In this document: positions 18,261 to 25,696 of the stretch, one piece after another | Layout: the number at the start of each line of letters is the position of its first letter | Position numbering within the stretch: position 1 is the first letter of the stretch | From: Arabiibacter massiliensis | GTDB lineage: Bacteria > Actinomycetota > Coriobacteriia > Coriobacteriales > Eggerthellaceae | Reading direction: 5' to 3' | Assembly (NCBI RefSeq): GCF_900169505.1 | Contig: NZ_LT827021.1 | Span: forward strand, 2,232,001 to 2,296,000 | DNA length: 64,000 bases | Notes under the pieces: model-generated | Databases searched by the model: none | What the model was told of the DNA's origin: nothing | What the model saw: only the letters and a program-made list of their open reading frames with translations | Translations under genes and position numbers: made by a program

Positions 18261-19676
18261 TTACATATAGTCCGGCACGCGCGAATCATCGGCCAAATCC
18301 ATGAAGAGCGTGTAGTCGGCCAAAAACGCGAGGTCGATGTCGCGCGTGGGGCCGTTGCGGTGCTTCGCCACGATGAGCTGCGCCTTGCCCAGGTCCGGGC
18401 GGTCGTCGCTTTCGGCCTCGATCTCGTCCATGCTGCGGTCGATGAAGGCTACGATGTCGGCGTCCTGCTCGATGGAGCCCGATTCGCGCAGGTCGGAGAG
18501 CATCGGGCGCTTCTTGCCGCGCATCTCCACCGCGCGCGAGAGCTGCGAGAGCGCGATCACCGGCATGTCCATCTCCTTCGCGAGCACCTTGAGGCCTCGC
18601 GAGATCTCGCCCACCTCCACGGCGCGGTTGCCGTCGGAGCGGGCCTTAGGCGGCTGCATGAGCTGCAGGTAGTCCACGATGATCAGGCCGTTCTTCGCGT
18701 TGCGCAGCTCGCGGCGGGCCTTGGCGCGCAGCTCGAGGATGGAGAGCGCCGGCGTGTCGTCGATGTGCATGTCCAGCTTCGACAGCGTCTCGGACGCGTC
18801 GATGAGCGCGGCCCAGTCGGAGTTCTGCACCTTGCCGGAGCGCACGTTGGCCAGGCTGACGCGCGCTTCGGAGGCGAGGATGCGCATCACCAGCTGCGAC
18901 GCGCTCATCTCGAGCGACAGGAACGCCACGGTGGCGCCCAGCTTGGCGGCGTTCGTGGCCAGGTTGAGGGCGAACGACGTCTTGCCCACGCCGGGGCGGG
19001 CCGCCAGGATGACCAGATCCCCGCCGCGGAAGCCGTGGAACAGGTCGTCGACGTCCTTGAAGCCCGAGGCCACGCCCACGATCTTGTTCTCCTGGGCGGC
19101 GATCTTCTGGATCTCCTCGTAGGCGTTCATCACGAGCGTGTCCATCTTCTGGAACGCCGTGGACACGCGCTGCTCCGTGACGTTGAACAGCGTCTTCTCG
19201 GCCTCCTCCACCACGACGCTCAGGTCGTCGGGCGCGTCGTAGGCGAGCGCCGAGATGGAGGACGACGCGCGGATGAGGTCGCGCAGGATGGACGTTCGCT
19301 TGACGATGTCCACGTGGTTCTGCCAGTTGGTGAGCGCGAAGGTGTTGTCCGCGAGCTCGAGCAGGTACGCCTTGCCGCCCACGGCCTCCAGCTGGCCGGC
19401 GGCTTTCAGGTTGTCGGCGAGCGAGATGTGGTCGATGGGGATGTGGCGGCCGTACAGGTCGAGCATCGACTCGAAGATGCGCTGGTGGGAGGCGCGGTAG
19501 AAGTTCTCGGGGACGAGCTTGGCGGCCACCTCCTCGATGGCCTCCTGCGTGAGCATGCACGCGGCGAGCACCGACTTCTCCGCCTCGATGTTCTGCGGCT
19601 CGAGCTTGCGCCGGTCGGCGACCGAGCCTTCCTCGGGCGCGAAGTCTGCGTTGTAGGGGGCCATGGGTGCGGGCAT
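18261..19676 (-). CDS. dnaB: Replicative DNA helicase
   Basis: 471 residues. The N-terminal domain (EPQNIEAEKSVLAACMLTQE) and the RecA-like C-terminal domain with Walker A (ARPGVGKTSFALNLA), LSLEMSASQLVMR and IIVDYLQLMQ are those of DnaB, the hexameric fork helicase. The start at 19676 has GAGAGGAAGAGAAG upstream; a second Met four codons in is possible. No intein is seen. It follows the rpsF-ssb-rpsR-rplI cluster, as in many Gram-positives, but a terminator separates it from rplI. Confidence 0.97.
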   Translation of the reverse strand: MPAPMAPYNADFAPEEGSVADRRKLEPQNIEAEKSVLAACMLTQEAIEEVAAKLVPENFYRASHQRIFESMLDLYGRHIPIDHISLADNLKAAGQLEAVGGKAYLLELADNTFALTNWQNHVDIVKRTSILRDLIRASSSISALAYDAPDDLSVVVEEAEKTLFNVTEQRVSTAFQKMDTLVMNAYEEIQKIAAQENKIVGVASGFKDVDDLFHGFRGGDLVILAARPGVGKTSFALNLATNAAKLGATVAFLSLEMSASQLVMRILASEARVSLANVRSGKVQNSDWAALIDASETLSKLDMHIDDTPALSILELRAKARRELRNAKNGLIIVDYLQLMQPPKARSDGNRAVEVGEISRGLKVLAKEMDMPVIALSQLSRAVEMRGKKRPMLSDLRESGSIEQDADIVAFIDRSMDEIEAESDDRPDLGKAQLIVAKHRNGPTRDIDLAFLADYTLFMDLADDSRVPDYM

Positions 19677-19734
19677 GCTCTTCTCTTCCTCTCGATGTGC
19701 AGCTCCCTATGATACTGCAAAGAGAGGGCGGCGG

Positions 19735-19789
19735 GTGAGACAAAGGGACAGGGTTGATGACGCAGGACGGGGATAATGTCATCAACCCT
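19735..19789. repeat. GACAAAGGGACAGGG-type repeat, copy 2
   Basis: The sequence holds GACAAAGGGACAGGG and GGACGGGGATAATGTCAT. The segment AGGGTTGATGAC is inverted 20 bases later as GTCATCAACCCT, so it can form a hairpin between dnaB and the rplI terminator. Confidence 0.6.
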
Positions 19790-19796
19790 ACCATGT

Positions 19797-19829
19797 AAAA
19801 AAGCCCCCGGCCGGACGGCGCGGGGGCTT
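19797..19829 (-). terminator. Rho-independent terminator after rplI
   Basis: Minus-strand stem AAGCCCCCG/CGGGGGCTT followed by six T. It ends the rpsF-ssb-rpsR-rplI transcript. Confidence 0.85.
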
Positions 19830-19845
19830 GCAACCAAAACGATGG

Positions 19846-20388
19846 TTACTCGGCGGCCTCTTCGGCGGCTTCGATCTCCTCGACCGCTTCCACGGCCTCC
19901 TCGATCTCAGCCTCGACCTCGGGCTCCTCGGCGACGGGCTCTTCCTTGCCGCCGACGATCACCTTCACCGTGGTCTTGATCTCGCGGTAAAGCGAGATGG
20001 CGACCTCGTGCTCGCCCGCCGTCTTGATGGCGTGGCCGAGCTCGATGCGGCGCTTGTCGACGTCGATGTCCGTCGACTCCTTGATGGCGTCGGCGATCAT
20101 CTGCGCGGTGACGGAGCCGAACAGCTGGCCCTCGTCGCCCACCTGGGCGATCACCTTGATGGCAGCGCCCTCGAGAGCGGCCTTCACCTTGTTGGCGTCG
20201 GCAACGCGGTTCTCCTCGCGCTTGGCGATGTTGTGCTTGCGCTGCTCGAGCTGCTTCAGGTTGCCCTTCGTAGCCAGGATGGCGCGCTTCTGCGGGAGCA
20301 GGTAGTTGTTGGCAAAGCCGGAAGCAACGTCCACGACGTCGCCCTCGCCGCCCTTGCCCTTCAATTCTTGGAGCAGGATGACTTTCAT
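19846..20388 (-). CDS. rplI: Ribosomal protein bL9
   Basis: 180 residues. MKVILLQELKGKGGEGDVVD and ASGFANNYLLPQ are the bL9 signature. bL9 binds 23S rRNA near L1 and is usually about 150 residues. This copy has an extra tail of some 30 residues made mostly of Glu, Ala, Val and Pro (EEPVAEEPEVEAEIEEAVEA), which is acidic and likely disordered. It is the last gene of the rpsF operon. Confidence 0.97.
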   Translation of the reverse strand: MKVILLQELKGKGGEGDVVDVASGFANNYLLPQKRAILATKGNLKQLEQRKHNIAKREENRVADANKVKAALEGAAIKVIAQVGDEGQLFGSVTAQMIADAIKESTDIDVDKRRIELGHAIKTAGEHEVAISLYREIKTTVKVIVGGKEEPVAEEPEVEAEIEEAVEAVEEIEAAEEAAE

Positions 20389-20403
20389 GGTTCCTCCTTG
20401 CGC

Positions 20404-20664
20404 CTAGCGGCTGCGACGGTCGCCGCGGCCGCTGATGGCGGGAACCGCGTAGGGCATCAAGGCCATCTCGCGAGCGCGCTTCACGGCGTTCGCGATGTCG
20501 CGCTGGTGCTGGGTGCAGGCACCCGTCACGCGACGGGGCTTGATCTTCCCGCGGTCGGTCACGTACTTGCGCAGCATCTGGGTATCTTTGTAGTCGATGT
20601 ACTGCACGTCCTCCTTGCAGAACTGGCAGTACTTGCGACGCGGCTGCTTCGCGTAATCGGACAT
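20404..20664 (-). CDS. rpsR: Ribosomal protein bS18
   Basis: 86 residues of the 30S subunit protein that pairs with bS6. Family pattern: [20 protein letters not shown] and [20 protein letters not shown]. The N-terminal CQFC and the later Cys suggest a zinc-binding (C+) form. It lies 15 bp upstream of rplI and 22 bp downstream of ssb. Confidence 0.97.
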   Translation of the reverse strand: MSDYAKQPRRKYCQFCKEDVQYIDYKDTQMLRKYVTDRGKIKPRRVTGACTQHQRDIANAVKRAREMALMPYAVPAISGRGDRRSR

Positions 20665-20686
20665 TTCTTAAACCTCTTTCGTGTCG

Positions 20687-21148
20687 CTAAAACGGGATAT
20701 CTTCGTCATAGACCGAAGAAGAGGCATCAACAACCGGCGCGGCAACCACAGGGGCCGGAGCCGGAGCAGGAGCGGAGTATCCGCCGCCCATGCCGCCGCC
20801 GTACGACGAAGAATCGTTGTTACGGCTCGACATGAACTCCAACTCGTCGACGATCACCTCGATCTTGCTGCGCTTCTGGCCCTCGCGCTCCCACTGGCTC
20901 CAGCGGAGCTTGCCCTCGATGGACACTTTCGTGCCCTTGCTGAGGTAGCGGGAAAGGCTCTCGGCGCGCGCGCCGAACATGGTGCAGTCGATGAAGTTCG
21001 GGTAATCCTCCCATTCGCCGGTCTGCTGGTTCTTGCGGCGGTCGTTGACCGCCACGCCGAAGCCGAGCACCGGCAACCCGCTCGCAGTGGAGCGCAGTTC
21101 GGAATCTCGCGTAAGGTTTCCGCTGATGATAACTCTGTTGATGCTCAT
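20687..21148 (-). CDS. ssb: Single-stranded DNA-binding protein
   Basis: 153 residues. An OB-fold N-terminal domain (INRVIISGNLTRDSELR; FIDCTMFGARAESLSRYL; GTKVSIEGKLRWSQWE) is followed by a Gly/Ala/Pro-rich linker and an acidic tip ending YDEDIPF, the site that recruits partner proteins. The linker (GGGMGGGYSAPAPAPAPVV) is low complexity. It is in the canonical place between rpsF and rpsR. Confidence 0.97.
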   Translation of the reverse strand: MSINRVIISGNLTRDSELRSTASGLPVLGFGVAVNDRRKNQQTGEWEDYPNFIDCTMFGARAESLSRYLSKGTKVSIEGKLRWSQWEREGQKRSKIEVIVDELEFMSSRNNDSSSYGGGMGGGYSAPAPAPAPVVAAPVVDASSSVYDEDIPF

Positions 21149-21205
21149 GTGTTCTACCTCTTCTCATGCCGGCCCCGAGCGTGCGCCCGGGTCCAAAACG
21201 TCTCC

Positions 21206-21499
21206 TTAGTCGCGATCCGTGCGCTTGACGATCATGTGGCGCACCACGGCGTCGGTAATACGCAGGATACGATCGAGTTCGGCGACGTCAGCGGGATCGG
21301 CGTGGAAATCGATGAGAGTGTAGTCACCATCGGTCAATCCGTTGATCTCGTAAGCGAGTTTACGCTTGCCCCAGTTGTCGACGTTGTCAACCGTGCCCTT
21401 GGCGTCGGCGATCGTGGTTTCGATACGCTTCATGACAGCGGTGCGGGTTTCTTCGTCGATAGACGGAGCGACAAAAAACAGCAGTTCATAAGCCTTCAT
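21206..21499 (-). CDS. rpsF: Ribosomal protein bS6
   Basis: 97 residues beginning MKAYELLFFVAPSIDEETRT, with WGKRKLAYEINGLTDGDYTL and a C-terminal RITDAVVRHMIVKR, the bS6 pattern. AGGAGGTGAGCTG precedes the ATG. First gene of the operon; a TAGAAT -10-like element lies at 21574-21579 (minus) without a convincing -35. Confidence 0.97.
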   Translation of the reverse strand: MKAYELLFFVAPSIDEETRTAVMKRIETTIADAKGTVDNVDNWGKRKLAYEINGLTDGDYTLIDFHADPADVAELDRILRITDAVVRHMIVKRTDRD

Positions 21500-21868
21500 C
21501 AGCTCACCTCCTTTGGACTTTACGGCCCCGGGGCTGGTGAAGGCAGAGTACCCGGGACAGGATTAGCCTGACTATTCTAGCAAAAGGGCGCGCGAGCGGA
21601 CAGCACAACCTTTCCGCTCGCCCTTTTCCACCGTTTCGCCATACTCGCGCCGCAAGCAGCCTGCGGCGCGAGCCCGAGTTCTCTCCCGACGGCCCGCCGG
21701 CGGCTCTCCGCTCCTCGCTGTTGGTTGCGCAGGAACGCGGGTCCTCCGGCCGGGCGCGTCGGTTGGCGCCTCTGCCCAGCTTTCGTGCCGAACATCGCTT
21801 CACCATCATAGCAAGCGGATCTTACACGGATATGGCGTGCGCCCAGCGCGGCGGCGTCCCGATCTTGC
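21500..21868. other. Intergenic region upstream of rpsF
   Basis: No credible gene. It holds the rpsF leader, a perfect 11-bp hairpin (CTCGCGCCGCA, 21644-21654, with its complement at 21662-21672), and GC-rich sequence of no recognised type leading into an 11-bp repeat array. Confidence 0.6.
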
Positions 21869-21956
21869 GCGTTTCCAGCGCGGATGCGACGCGGATCCAG
21901 CGCATTTCCAGCGTGGATCAAGCACGGATCAAGCAGGAATCAAGCGGATTTCCAGC
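21869..21956. repeat. Array of 11-bp phased repeats, locus 1
   Basis: Eight consecutive 11-bp units in exact register. Most end in ATCAAGC, ATCCAGC or TTCCAGC, for example GTGGATCAAGC, ACGGATCAAGC, AGGAATCAAGC. A ninth, weaker unit may precede at 21858. The same unit recurs at 62107-62248. There are no unique spacers, so it is not CRISPR. Confidence 0.8.
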
Positions 21957-22037
21957 GCCCCAGGTCACAGGCGCGCGATTGCGGAGGTCAACCGGGAACG
22001 CGATGGTGGAAAACCGCTCCGGGCATCATCGGCGCAC

Positions 22038-22069
22038 AAAAAACGCCGCCGCCCGGAAAGGCGACGGCG
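22038..22069 (-). terminator. Terminator after the acidic orphan gene
   Basis: Minus-strand stem CGCCGTCGCC/GGGCGGCGGCG with a 5-base loop, then TTTTTT. Confidence 0.85.
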
Positions 22070-22094
22070 CAAGGGGACGCTCGGGATGAGGAGG

Positions 22095-22616
22095 CTACTC
22101 GGCGGCCTCTTCGCCGTCCTCGTCCTCCTCGAGGTACTTCTCCTCGATGTCCTCGTCGGAGTACGAGTCGGCATCCTGCAGCTCGACCATGAAGTTGGGG
22201 GCCTCGCCGATGTAGGCCGGCTCCTCCTCGAACGTGACGGTGTCGCCGTCGGCCTCGTACAGATAGCCCACGGCGTAGCCCTCGTCCTCGCCGGGCACGC
22301 CGCCCTCGGCGATGAGCGCGTCGCGCACGCCGTCGTCCACCTCGACGTAGCCGTCGTAGCACAGGGCGTACGCCTCGGCGCCGCGCGCGTTCTCCACCGT
22401 GTGGCGGGCGAAGTTGAAGCACTCCTCGGCGGATTCGCCGGGATGGTTCTCGATGAACAGGTTGTCCTTCACCACGAGGGCCGTGAACGGCACCACTTCG
22501 GCGCCCTGCTCCATCTTCTCCTTGGCCTCGTCGAGCGAGAACAGGAGCACCTTCTCCAGGATCTCGGGGATCTCCGGAACCTGCACGTCGGAGCTCTCCA
22601 CCATGCGATCGGCCAT
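22095..22616 (-). CDS. Acidic protein of unknown function
   Basis: 173 residues, strongly acidic, beginning MADRMVESSDVQVPEIPEIL. It has no signal peptide, membrane segment or recognised motif. The middle (VVPFTALVVKDNLFIENHPG; EECFNFARHTVENARGAEAY) looks like a folded alpha/beta domain; the last 25 residues are nearly all Glu, Asp, Ser and Tyr. It is a single-gene unit with its own terminator and an AAAGGA site. Codon use resembles its neighbours, so it is likely a native cytoplasmic protein. Function unknown. Confidence 0.75.
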   Translation of the reverse strand: MADRMVESSDVQVPEIPEILEKVLLFSLDEAKEKMEQGAEVVPFTALVVKDNLFIENHPGESAEECFNFARHTVENARGAEAYALCYDGYVEVDDGVRDALIAEGGVPGEDEGYAVGYLYEADGDTVTFEEEPAYIGEAPNFMVELQDADSYSDEDIEEKYLEEDEDGEEAAE

Positions 22617-22733
22617 AGCCTCGTCCTTTCAACAGACCGCCCGCCGGTTCGCGGGCGCTTTTTCGTTGCCGACCAGTGTAGGGCTTGGCCCGCCGCCGGC
22701 GGACGGGACGCCCGGGTAATTCGGTGTATCTTC

Positions 22734-22779
22734 AAAAATGAAAGGGCCCCGTTCGCTTCGCGTGAAGAAAACGGGGCCC
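22734..22779 (-). terminator. Terminator after the MarR gene
   Basis: Ten-base stem GGGCCCCGTT/AACGGGGCCC with a 16-base loop. The minus strand continues CTTTCATTTTT. Confidence 0.8.
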
Positions 22780-22805
22780 GAGGCGCGCCGGCGCGAGGGC
22801 GGCGC

Positions 22806-23276
22806 TTAGCGGCAGCAGCAGCCGTGGGCTTTGCGACCCTTCTTCTTGCCGTTGACGCCCTTGTCCTTGCACGACAGGATGAGCTTCTCGGTGAGCGCGT
22901 TGAGCTGGGCCGTCTCCTCTTCGGTGAGGCAAGACACGATGTCCTCGGCCGTCTTGTCGTTCGCGGCGATGCGCTTCTCGGCCACGGCGCGGCCCTCGTC
23001 GGTGAGCTTGACCGCGTAGGTGCGCTTCGCATCGACGTCCTCGATGGTGACGTAGCCGTTGCGCTCGGCCTTCTTCACGATACCCTTGAGCTCGCTGCGG
23101 TCGAGGCCGAGCACCTTCACCAGCTCGCGCTGGGTGACGCCGTCTTCACGCATGAGCGCGTTGAGCAGCGCGCCTTGGCCCCGCTTGAAGCTCTTCGGAC
23201 CGTTCTTGTGGAAGGCGAGGCGGGTGAGCTTGCTGGCCTTCTTCAGCTGGGCCAGCGTCTGGACTGCTTCGTTCAT
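22806..23276 (-). CDS. MarR-family transcriptional regulator with Cys-rich tail
   Basis: 156 residues. The winged-helix core reads GVTQRELVKVLGLDRSELKG (recognition helix) then VKKAERNGYVTIEDVDAKRT and YAVKLTDEGRAVAEKR, the MarR pattern. The C-terminus is Lys-rich and ends HGCCCR, which might bind metal or sense redox state. It diverges from dapF across an AT-rich region with palindromes, so it may be autoregulated. Ligand and targets are unknown. Confidence 0.85.
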   Translation of the reverse strand: MNEAVQTLAQLKKASKLTRLAFHKNGPKSFKRGQGALLNALMREDGVTQRELVKVLGLDRSELKGIVKKAERNGYVTIEDVDAKRTYAVKLTDEGRAVAEKRIAANDKTAEDIVSCLTEEETAQLNALTEKLILSCKDKGVNGKKKGRKAHGCCCR

Positions 23277-23355
23277 GGTCTTCCTTCTCTCGTTTCTCTC
23301 TTCGTACGCGAGCCACTATACGCCCATCGCCATTGCGGCGCGTTATTATCCAAAA

Positions 23356-23424
23356 ATCTTCATTGAATAATTATTTCACCTGATAATATGCATCATTTAG
23401 ATTATTCATGAATAAGTATAGAAT
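23356..23424. promoter_or_regulatory. AT-rich palindromic control region between the MarR gene and dapF
   Basis: Contains the perfect palindrome TTATTCATGAATAA (23402-23415), a related half-matching TTCATTGAATAAT at its left end, and TGAT-N7-ATCA between them. A TATAGAAT -10-like element for dapF overlaps the right side (23417-23424). Plausible MarR operators; inferred. Confidence 0.5.
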
Positions 23425-23526
23425 AGGAAGTCGGGCTCGGGAGGTAAAAGGTCTGTTAAATCGTCGTCGATCGGCGGCGGGGAGGGCTACCATAGGCCGG
23501 AACGCAACGGATCGGAAGGAGCGCGC

Positions 23527-24411
23527 ATGCGCCAGAGGCTCGAGTTCGTCAAGATGCACGGCCTGGGGAACGACTTCGTCATGCTCGACGGCCTAGCCAG
23601 GGCTATCGAGCTTGATCCCCACCAGGTGAAACGCCTCTGCGATCGCCACTTCGGGGTGGGTGCCGACGGCGTGATCGTGGTGCAGCCGTCCACGCGTCCC
23701 GAGTGCGCGGCCTACATGCACTACATCAATGCCGATGGCACGCTCGCGCAGATGTGCGGCAACGGCGTGCGCTGCTTCGCGAAGTTCCTGGTGGATCGCG
23801 GGTACGTTGCGGCCGAGGACGGCAGGCTGGTGGCCGACACGCTCGCCGGCCCGCGCCCCCTCTCGTTTACGGTGGACGGCGAGGGGAAGATGGCCTGCGC
23901 CACCGTGGATATGGGACGCCCCGTGCTCGAGCCCGCGCGGGTGCCGGTGAGCGCCCCGTCCGATGCGGCGGCGCCGTTCGGCGAGCCGTACGTGGGCTCG
24001 CTCGAGCTTGAGTCGTCGTGGGGGCCCTTCGCGTTCACCTGCGTTTCCATGGGCAACCCGCACGCGGTGTGCTTCCTCGAGGAGGTGGATCTCGACGCGT
24101 TCGACGTGGACGAGGTGGGCGCGTTCTTCGAGGCGCACCCCGCCTTCCCCGAGAAGACCAACGTGGAGTTCGCCGTCGTGGGTCCGCGCGGCATCTCGAT
24201 GCGCGTGTACGAGCGCGGCTGCGGTGAGACGCTGGCCTGCGGCACGGGCGCGTGCGCGACGGCCGTGGCCGCCTGCCTCACCGGCCGGGCCGGCTGCGAG
24301 AGCGACGTGCTGCTGCGCGGCGGAACGCTGCATGTGGCCTGGGGCGACGACGGCCATGTGATGATGACGGGACCCGCCGCCGAAAGCTTCGCGGGCACCG
24401 TGAACGTGTGA
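23527..24411 (+). CDS. dapF: Diaminopimelate epimerase
   Basis: 294 residues. It converts LL- to meso-diaminopimelate for lysine and peptidoglycan. Family motifs: FVKMHGLGNDFV at the N-terminus, the first catalytic Cys in ADGTLAQMCGNGVRCF and the second in ETLACGTGACATA. GGAAGGAGC precedes the ATG. It is followed 22 bp later by an LL-DAP aminotransferase gene, so the last two steps of the DapL route are encoded together. Confidence 0.97.
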   Translation: MRQRLEFVKMHGLGNDFVMLDGLARAIELDPHQVKRLCDRHFGVGADGVIVVQPSTRPECAAYMHYINADGTLAQMCGNGVRCFAKFLVDRGYVAAEDGRLVADTLAGPRPLSFTVDGEGKMACATVDMGRPVLEPARVPVSAPSDAAAPFGEPYVGSLELESSWGPFAFTCVSMGNPHAVCFLEEVDLDAFDVDEVGAFFEAHPAFPEKTNVEFAVVGPRGISMRVYERGCGETLACGTGACATAVAACLTGRAGCESDVLLRGGTLHVAWGDDGHVMMTGPAAESFAGTVNV

Positions 24412-24433
24412 CGATCGAGAGGAAGAAGAACCT

Positions 24434-25594
24434 ATGAGAACCGCAGCATTCCTGAACCATATGCCCCCGTACCTGTTCGCCCAGATAGATGCCAAGCGCG
24501 ACGCACTCAAGGCGCAGGGCATCGACGTCATCTCGCTGGGCATCGGCGACCCGGACACGCCCACGCCGCCGCACATCGTGGACGCCATGGCGAAGGCCAT
24601 CCGCAACCCCGCGAACCACCAGTACCCCGACTACGCCGGCTCGTCCGCGTACCGCGCAGCGTGCGCCGACTGGATGCGCAACCGCTTCGGCGTGGAGGTG
24701 GACCCCGCTGCCGAGGTGCTCGCGCTCATCGGCAGCAAGGAGGGCATCGCGCACCTGCACACGGCGTTCGTCGACCCGGGCGACTGGGTGCTGGCGCCGT
24801 CCATCGGCTACCCGGTGTACTCCGGCGGCGCCATGATGCAGAGCGCGAACACCTACTTCATGCCCATGCGCGAGGAGGACGGCTTCCTCGCCGACTTCTC
24901 GCAGGTGCCCGCCGACGTGCTGGCGAAGGCGAAGATCATGTTTTTGGGCTACCCGAACAACCCCACCGGCGCCTGCGCCACCGAGGAGTACTTCGACGCC
25001 GCCATCGCGTTCTGCCTGGAGCACGACCTTCTGCTCGCGCACGACAACGCCTACTGCGACATCTGCTTCGACGGCTACCGCGCGCCCTCCATCCTGGAGC
25101 GGCCGCGCGCCAAGGAGTGCTGCATCGAGTTCTTCAGCCTATCGAAGTCCTACAACATGACCGGCTGGCGCATCGCCTTCGCGTGCGGCAATCCCACGGC
25201 GGTGGGGGCTCTCGGCACGGTGAAGAACAACCTGGACTCCGGCCAGTTCACCGCCATCCAGGACGCCGCCATCGCGGCGCTTTCCGGCTCGCAGCAGTGC
25301 GTGGCCGACCTGTGCGCGCTCTACCAGCACCGACGCGACGTGGTGGTGGAGGCCCTGCGCGCCATCGGCCTGGAGTGCAACGCTCCCAAGGCCACCATCT
25401 ACGTGTGGGCGAAGGTACCCGCCGGCGAGACGAGCGCATCGTTCGCCACGAAGCTCTTGGAGCAGGCGCACGTCATCGTGACGCCGGGCAGCGGCTACGG
25501 CCCTGACGGCGAGGGCTACGTGCGCATCTCGCTCACCACCCCCGACGACCGCCTGCTGGAAGCCGCCCGCCGCATCAAGGAGGCCATGGCGTAA
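24434..25594 (+). CDS. dapL: LL-diaminopimelate aminotransferase
   Basis: 386 residues, class I/II PLP enzyme. SLGIGDPDTPTPPHIVDAMA, YPDYAGSSAYRAACADWM, LGYPNNPTGA and SLSKSYNMTGWRIAFACGN (Schiff-base Lys in SLSKSYN) match DapL, which makes LL-DAP from tetrahydrodipicolinate and glutamate in one step. Coupling to dapF supports this substrate over a general aminotransferase. The GAGGAAGAAG site is 6 bases before the ATG. Confidence 0.88.
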   Translation: MRTAAFLNHMPPYLFAQIDAKRDALKAQGIDVISLGIGDPDTPTPPHIVDAMAKAIRNPANHQYPDYAGSSAYRAACADWMRNRFGVEVDPAAEVLALIGSKEGIAHLHTAFVDPGDWVLAPSIGYPVYSGGAMMQSANTYFMPMREEDGFLADFSQVPADVLAKAKIMFLGYPNNPTGACATEEYFDAAIAFCLEHDLLLAHDNAYCDICFDGYRAPSILERPRAKECCIEFFSLSKSYNMTGWRIAFACGNPTAVGALGTVKNNLDSGQFTAIQDAAIAALSGSQQCVADLCALYQHRRDVVVEALRAIGLECNAPKATIYVWAKVPAGETSASFATKLLEQAHVIVTPGSGYGPDGEGYVRISLTTPDDRLLEAARRIKEAMA

Positions 25595-25622
25595 GGTGAC
25601 GCCAGATGACATCTGGCGCGAA

Positions 25623-25638
25623 TGTTTCACGTGAAACA
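25623..25638. promoter_or_regulatory. parS site
   Basis: Perfect 16-mer just past the dapL stop, between convergent dapL and glnN. Confidence 0.9.
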
Positions 25639-25650
25639 TCAGCAAAACAT

Positions 25651-25694
25651 GAGGGACGGGGTCAGTGACAATTACCGCCCCGTCCCTTTGTCAC
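25651..25694. terminator. GGGACGGGG repeat, copy 3, possible bidirectional terminator
   Basis: GAGGGACGGGG pairs with CCCCGTCCCTTTGTCAC across a 16-base loop between the convergent dapL and glnN genes. It belongs to the same family as the copies at 10507 and 19735. Its position suggests terminator activity, but no long T run follows. Confidence 0.5.
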
Positions 25695-25696
25695 GC

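Noticed and set aside
21869..21956. CRISPR array
   Set aside because: Units are 11 bp, contiguous and degenerate, with no spacers and no cas genes.
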